A stretch of DNA of 64,000 nucleotides from Lepidostoma basale (Eukaryota > Arthropoda > Insecta > Trichoptera > Lepidostomatidae): positions 186,001 through 250,000 of the forward strand of contig JAHDVF020000842.1 of assembly GCA_022606425.2 (NCBI GenBank), given 5' to 3'. The stretch's first letter is position 1, and every line of letters starts with the position of its first letter. The position numbers were made by a program, and so were the translations under genes. This document shows, piece after piece, positions 58,690 through 64,000 of this stretch. A model generated the notes under the pieces. The model saw nothing but the letters and a program-made list of their open reading frames with translations. It was not told the origin of the DNA and ran no database searches.

Positions 58690-59323
58690 ACATAGAGGGA
58701 AATAAGATAGAAAGTGTGAAAGAGTATGTGTATCTCGGTCATAAAATCAGACTCGGAAAAGAGAATCAAACTGCAGAGCTACCCCGAAGAGTTAGACTGG
58801 GTTGGGCCGCCTTTGGTAAACTGAGACATGTCTTTGAAAATGATGAAATACCGGTTTGTCCCAAAAGAAAGGTCTACGACATGTGTATACTGCCCATGAT
58901 GACATACGGACTAGAGACGACCACTCTTACAGCAAAAAGTGTCCACAGGTTCAAGTGCACACAGAGGTCCATGGAAAGACAAATACTTGGTGTGAGCTTG
59001 CGTGACCGCATAAGGAATGAAGAAATCAGACGCCGCACCAGGGTTGCTGACGTCATGGACCGAGTGGCAAAATTCAAATGGCAATGGGCTGGACACTTGG
59101 CTAGACAGGGTGGCAACAGATGGACGCCCAATATATTCAGTTGGAGACCATGGGCAAATAGGCGAAGTGTCGGAAGGCCACCGATGAGATGGACCGATGA
59201 TATTGTCAAAAGGGTTGGAAAATCTTGGATACAATGGGGGCAGGATAGAGACGAGTGGAGGAAATTGGAAGAGGCCTATATCCAGCAGTGGAGGGAAGAA
59301 GACTAGCAAAGAAGAAGAAGAAG
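58690..59323 (+). pseudogene. LINE-D (RTE-like), 5'-truncated with open frame and 11-bp target duplication
   Basis: The frame is open from the insertion edge (58692) to TAG 59304-59306, about 200 codons: KIESVKEYVYLGHKIRLGKE, RRVRLGWAAFGKLRHVFEN, RSMERQILGVSLRDRIRNEE and AKFKWQWAGHLARQ, ending IQQWREED. This is the post-catalytic RT region of RTE-type LINEs. No ATG starts it. ATAGGATTTTT flanks both ends (58679-58689 and 59324-59334) and the 3' end is (GAA)n. The uninterrupted frame and perfect duplication suggest a recent insertion. Confidence 0.88.
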
Positions 59324-59334
59324 ATAGGATTTTT

Positions 59335-59550
59335 GACAACACCAAAACATTTCTTGTTTAATAACACATAATTTTCAAATTCATTATGTACGGATATTTT
59401 ATTTTACGCAACTTTGATTATAACCACATTGGATTAGAATATCCAACCTGCGCAATGCTACATTTGGTGTCCGTTTTGTATTATATAATATAAGAAACGT
59501 AGGTATATTTAGAAATCAGAATATACCTACGCATTTCTCGCAAGAACTTT
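59335..59550. other. Unannotated AT-rich sequence
   Basis: AAACGTAGGTATATT near 59492 is followed by AATATACCTACGCATTT near 59520, a short inverted repeat. Nothing else recognised. Confidence 0.4.
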
Positions 59551-59554
59551 GATA

Positions 59555-59870
59555 TTCATTAATACGAATGAAAACGTCTATTTTATAGATGTTTCATAAT
59601 AATTTATTGGAATGGCATGTTTTACCTGTCTAAGGTTTTATCAAAAGACATTTGAAACATGTCATTAGCATAAAATATAATAAAATTCTAGAAAACACAT
59701 GTTTTCATTAGTATTAATTATTTAACATGAATTAATTGTTCAAATATAATATAAAACGCTGTTTATGGTATCACATTTTTTTTCATTTATTTTCGTGACA
59801 ACTGTTTCGGCCAAAACACCAAATTTAAAATGGAGTTTTACATCATTATTCAAGAAACGATAATTTTTTT
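59555..59870. repeat. MITE-1 fold-back element with split right arm
   Basis: The left end TTAATACGAATGAAAACGTC is followed by TTATTGGAATGGCATGTTTT. The right inner end ACATGTTTTCATTAGTATTA lies at 59695-59715. The outer motif ATGGAGTTTTACATCATTAT with TCAAGAAACGATAAT resumes at 59830 after about 110 bases of other sequence. Confidence 0.7.
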
Positions 59871-60528
59871 TTTATTGTTTAGTTTAAGCTTACAGATATA
59901 CTGTTTAGAACTACTGAGCTGGCCCTGGAGCGCACAGGTGAGCCCTATTGTGGCATTATAAAGTAAAATTAAGAACACTGAAAAATGTTTATCATTTGGA
60001 CAAAGTGGGGCTTTCTTGGTTCACTTGACAAATTTATTAAAGCCTTAAAGCCGCATAAAGTGTGAAGGGAGCGCTCTACAAAACCCAGGAGCCGTATCTA
60101 CATATAGAATTAAATTATACTAAGCACCATAGTTGGCCGCACACTGTGGAGATTTGTAACTATGTACTCTCATCTGGTTCATCTCCAAGTACGGGGAATG
60201 TAGAACACCCTCCTAGAGAATGTCTTTTTATTGTACCGCTCCTACTTCTTGTTTTTATAATTTGGCTAATCGCGTTATAATAATTAGTGTGAACGGATAA
60301 ATGTGGATGGCGTTTGGCAAAACAGACAACTATATAGCATGACGTTGCAGCTCAGGAAGGAACTGTTGGAGATGGTAGACCAACTCATATACCTGCGCAG
60401 TACAATTACTAAGTTGGTAGTCTCGAATCTCTTTTTTCTTCTGCTTCTTTTCTAAAGCGGCCTTGAGATGATTAATTCATTAAAAAGGCGCTCTATAAAT
60501 TATCAAATTTCTTAATATCATTATTTTT
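59871..60528. other. Unannotated sequence
   Basis: No gene recognised; a plus-strand ORF at 60062-60280 resembles no family. Confidence 0.35.
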
Positions 60529-61156
60529 TTAACTCGATGGTTGCCAGAGACGAGATATCTCGGCAAACGGCGCAGTGCCCGTGTGGCCAGAGACGAGATA
60601 TCTCGGTAGTACTTTTGGTGACGTATTTTTGCGCCGTATTGACTTGTATTGACAATTTGGCAGAAACGTAACACACACTCTTCTCTGTTTTAGTTATCCC
60701 GAAATATTTTATCAAGTTTCCAAATACTTTTAACCGATTTATCGGTAAATTTCGAAAACTGTTTCAGCTGACAGTATACAGATGTCATATTGCAGGGCTA
60801 TCACAACCGAAAATATTATGTCCTTACTGTCAGAATCATCGATCGTTTGCGTAGTTTTTGTAAAATTTTCAAATAATATTATGAAAGAATTTGTTTTTAC
60901 TTGTTTTCGGTATGTCAGCACCAATTTTATCAGTGTTTTGCTAGTGATATCGGTTTCTTTTTATAACTCTTCACAGTTTGCTTTGTGTTAAGTTATTTGT
61001 TTTCGTATTATGCGTTTAGTGAATTAGTTAAGTTAGTAAACTATAATTTCTTTCTAACACAGCAAAAAAATAATTAAGACGAGTTTTATTTTGACAAAAA
61101 ATATTCGGCCTGCTGAGCACTGCGGCGTGATTTATTTGCGGCCATGAAAGGGTTAA
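60529..61156. mobile_element. TTAA-bounded element candidate (piggyBac-like)
   Basis: It starts TTAACTCGATGG at 60529 and ends AAAGGGTTAA at 61156. Subterminal CGCAGTGC and GGCC blocks occur inverted at both ends, but the terminal repeat itself is weak. GCCAGAGACGAGATATCTCG occurs twice near the left end (60543, 60586). No transposase is visible. Confidence 0.4.
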
Positions 61157-61261
61157 GGACGATATCCTGTCATTTATTGGTGCCTGTTCCTGAGATGAAG
61201 ATGTCCGCAGATAGCTCATCGCAGCAGAGAATCATTTAAATGAAACAATCTTAAATTTTAC

Positions 61262-61485
61262 AATTTGGATCATATTTTGCGTGGAGACAAATATGAGATC
61301 CTTTAATTTATTACAATGGGGAAGATTGAAGGACGACGTGCTCACGGTAGAAGGCAAACCTCTTCGTAATATTATTAGAGACATGACTGGAATAAGGAAC
61401 TTGGGGGCGCAAGACAGAGAAGCCTTTACAGAAGTGATGGCCAACGTCGTGGAAACCTAATATGGCACGAGAAGAAGAAGAACCG
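61262..61485 (+). pseudogene. LINE-G C-terminal remnant
   Basis: Pieces read LDHILRGDKYEI, then GKIEGRRAHGRRQTS, then RDMTGIRNLGAQDREAFTEV and MANVVET in shifting frames. This is the zinc-knuckle-distal tail typical of several insect LINE families (GKIEGRR ... DWTGI). The 3' end is GAAGAAGAAGAA. Confidence 0.65.
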
Positions 61486-61904
61486 AATAGAACGGTTGTT
61501 GGAATACTAATGTTATCGGAAAGAGTTAAAATGAAACATTCTATAATGAAAGCCAATAAAATTGTATACATAACCGTTTCATAATCTGATGCACAACGAA
61601 TCTTCCAGGGAAAGCTCATTAATTTTGGATCAACATCGGCAGATTACACCAGTCAACCGTACTTTTGGTCAGTTCCAGGAACAGTGATCAATTAATAATG
61701 GCATATATAATAGTATGTGTTCTCGGAACTCAACACAGTAGCAGGACGGAAGTCTCCCCCTGCGCGCGCGTTCCATTATAATGTGTAGCAAAGTCACCCC
61801 CGGGGGCGCTCTGCCTCCGTACGCCACTGCATTCAATCACTACTTTATTTGCAGTGCTTCAAGTGGCTCAAACATAAGTTGTACTTTATTTACAATTCAA
61901 TCGT

Positions 61905-62015
61905 TAGAAATCTGAAGAATCGACGTGCTTGTATGACTCGATGTATGAATGTGAAGGAAGCAAGAGAAGTATGTCAGGTGTGGCGGTTCATTCTCTCTGC
62001 CTACGGCGTGATGGT
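61905..62015 (+). repeat. LINE-A 3' end fragment
   Basis: AATCGACGTGCTTGTATGAC and TCGATGTATGAATGTGAAGG, then TGTGGCGGTTCATTCTCTCT and CGGCGTGATGGTTTA, match the LINE-A 3' end on the plus strand. It lies 100 bases from the larger minus-strand copy. Confidence 0.65.
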
Positions 62016-62074
62016 TTATTGCTGCTGTTGTTGTTTTGTCTGTGCCACCTTCAAATACTTTAAATAGGATTATT

Positions 62075-63185
62075 AAATCAAATCAAATCAGTTTATTTAC
62101 TCAACAGAAATTACTAACTAACTAACCATCACGCCGTCTCCCCGAAGGGGTATGAAAGAATGGACTGCCACACTTTTCTTTCCTGACATATTTCTCTCGC
62201 TTCCTCAACATTCATACATCGTGTCATGCACGCGCGTCGATTTCTCTGACTCCTCACATGGCCGACATTCAATATTTGATTTATTTGATCGTGCCACGTT
62301 TTCCTCGGTCTTCCTTTATTTCTGGTTCCATTCACATCATTAACATATAATTTTTTTACCATTCTTTTTTCATTCATCTTTCCATATGTCCAAACCATTT
62401 TAATGATCCTTTCATTATTTAGTTCATAAAACTATCGTTCGCACCGCATTCACTTCTTATATTTACATTCGAAACTCTATCATACACAGAGTATCCACAC
62501 ATTTGTCTAAGAGATCTCATTTCTACTGCATTTATTCTACTTTCATCCTTCTTTAGCCAGTTCCATGCTTCGCTTCTATACGTAAGGATCGGTAGAAGAA
62601 CACCATTGTGCACTGCCATTCTAGCTTTTTTGGATAGGTTTTTGTTTGCGATGATAACTTTAAGTGCACCATTCACTTTGTTGCCTGCCCCAACCATTCT
62701 TTCAATATCTCTCTCCACTCGCCCATCTTTTGTAAACATACTACTTAAATACCCGAACTCATCTACTTGCTCCAAATTTTCACCATTCACGCTAATGTTG
62801 CAGACTGTTATAATTTTTTATTTTTCAAAAATCATTACCTTGGACTTATTAACATTCATCATCAGATCATTTCGCGTGCATACCTCATACATACTATTCA
62901 CCAGGATTTGTAGTTCATGTTCGTTGTCTGCAAGTAGGACAGCGTCATCCGCATACAAGAAGTTTCAGCTCTTTCAACCCTTTCAGCTCTTTCATACGTA
63001 TTAGAGTATAACAGAAATTACAAACATCATAAATGTTTAAGGCATCTATTGAGTAGAGGTAAAATATTACATATATACAACATAATATTAGGAACACAAG
63101 AGAGATGATTCGACATTAGGAAGATAAGATAGGTACTCTCTAAAGTGAAGAGAATTTGTCTTCTGAACTTACTTTTTTATATTAT
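62075..63185 (-). repeat. LINE-C 3' UTR split by a LINE-A insertion
   Basis: The (AAATC)n 3' end and GTTTATTTACTCAACAGAAA lie at 62076-62110; the same UTR continues at 63022 with CATAAATGTTTAAGGCATCT and GAATTTGTCTTCTGAAC. Removing LINE-A restores the order seen at 9264-9460. Confidence 0.85.
62115..63009 (-). pseudogene. LINE-A, insertion with 12-bp target duplication
   Basis: Minus strand: FLYADDAVLLADNEHELQIL (intact YADD, near 62950), then MNGENLEQVDEFGYLSSMFT, VNGALKVIIANKNLSKKARM and NAVEMRSLRQMCGYSVYDRV in 62790-62419, and in another frame GRPRKTWHDQINQILNVGHV then RRACMTRCMNVEEAREICQE to 62129. Tail: TAACTAACTAACCATCACGC. AACAGAAATTAC flanks both ends (62103-62114, 63010-63021). 5'-truncated just before the YADD motif, with at least two frame breaks. 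Confidence 0.9.
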
Positions 63186-63299
63186 GATTATCGTATTTTA
63201 GGGATAACCGTTAAAGCGTCAACACATTTTTGAGGGAGAGTTATTAGGTAATATACAAACCGGGAAAGATATAATATACAAAAAATATTGTGGCTAAAA

Positions 63300-63950
63300 A
63301 AGTATCCAGCCTAATAAATCAGAATGTCCAAGAATATACTCGTACATACCTGGGACACAATATTCGATTGGGCCGAGATAACCAAAACGCAGAGCTAAAA
63401 AGAAGAATTGGACAAAGCTGGGCAGCTTTCGGAAACATGAGTGACATCCTTAAAAATCGGAAAATACCGATCAACCTGAAACGTAAAGTCTATGAAGCCT
63501 GCGTTCTGCCAGTTGGTACTTATGGTCTTGAAACTATTACACTGTCCAAACAAAGTGCGAGAAACTACAAGTGACCCAAAGAGCCATGGAAAGAGCCATG
63601 TTAGGAATAAGCCTAAGAGACAGAGCCAGAAACGATACGGTTAGAGAAAAAACTAAGGTCACTGACATCATCCACCGGGTGGCGACTCTAAAATGGCAAT
63701 GGGCAGGTCACGTAGCCAGAAGCTCAGATGAAAAAAGAAGACTGCTGACTTGGAGACCGTGGAAGGCAAAGAGAAGTGCAGGGCGACCGCAACTACGGAG
63801 GAAAGATGATCAAAACAGACACGTCGAAATAACCTGGATGCAGTCTGCACAGGACAGAGTGACATGGAAGCGAATGGAGAAAGCCTTTGTCCAGGAGTGG
63901 ACGGGAATAGAAGGAGGAGGAAAGAAGAATAAAATCAGCCCAATATGAAT
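63300..63950 (+). pseudogene. LINE-D (RTE-like) C-terminal copy with one frameshift
   Basis: First frame (to 63574): YLGHNIRLGRDNQNAELKRR, QSWAAFGNMSDILKN, RKVYEACVLPVGTYGLETIT. Second frame (63571-63948): TQRAMERAMLGISLRDRARN and LKWQWAGHVARS, ending VQEWTGIEGGGKKNK. The two join if one base is restored near 63560. It corresponds block for block to 58690-59306. No ATG start or catalytic YADD region is included. Confidence 0.85.
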
Positions 63951-64000
63951 GAATTTTATCATATTTATGTAAATAAAGTCGTGTCGCAGATGGTGATATC

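Noticed and set aside
53047..64000. Upstream synaptotagmin exons (C2A, membrane segment)
   Set aside because: I searched the minus-strand frames for C2 motifs such as SDPYVK-like or polybasic strands and found none, so the exons are probably beyond the window.

Overview
The window is animal nuclear DNA, most likely from an insect and probably a moth or butterfly. The support is spliced genes with GT-AG introns, AT-rich intergenic DNA, and 5'-truncated LINEs, tRNA-derived SINEs, mariner, hAT and TTAA-flanked elements. One LINE tail (CATCACGCCGTCTCCCCGAA) is a motif I associate from memory with lepidopteran genomes. I see no prokaryotic genes, rRNA, true tRNA gene or CRISPR array. The order is inferred, not proven.

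Two host genes can be read, both on the minus strand. (1) A complete CPSF6 gene (cleavage factor Im large subunit, pre-mRNA 3' end processing) runs from its start codon at 41660 to its stop at 31187. I resolve 13 coding exons whose phases all agree and give 753 residues: acidic N-terminus, RRM, long Pro/Gly/Met-rich middle, conserved C-terminal helical block, RS/RE/RD tail. (2) The last two coding exons of a synaptotagmin (53046-52588) encode the second half of the C2B domain; the rest lies at higher coordinates, probably beyond the window. A strong acceptor at 48909-48910 suggests a further 3' exon, and the gene may have a long 3' UTR towards 46500. The two genes do not act in one pathway; they are neighbours only.

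The rest is accessory DNA. 1-18,460 is a graveyard of repeats: a (TA)n microsatellite, fold-back MITEs, SINEs, LINE fragments and a dead DDE transposase. 18,460-31,186, downstream of CPSF6, is AT-rich and relatively repeat-poor, but holds two TTAA-bounded elements, a hAT MITE with a perfect 8-bp target duplication, a mariner and small MITEs. CPSF6 introns hold two mariners with clear inverted repeats and a LINE. 41,800-46,500 and 49,500-52,510 hold more LINE pieces, a TIR element, hairpins and a promoter-like tandem repeat. 53,050-64,000 is again LINE/SINE-rich and ends with a LINE inserted into another LINE.

For cross-reference, LINE families are named A to G here: A has tail TAACTAACC, C is jockey-like, D is RTE-like, and B, E, F, G are others. 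MITE-1 is a fold-back family with at least eight copies. I found no convincing new biological system. The most informative items are datable nested insertions, the MITE-1 family, the synaptotagmin stop codon at a possible splice junction, and a TATA-bearing tandem repeat that may be a solo LTR or promoter.
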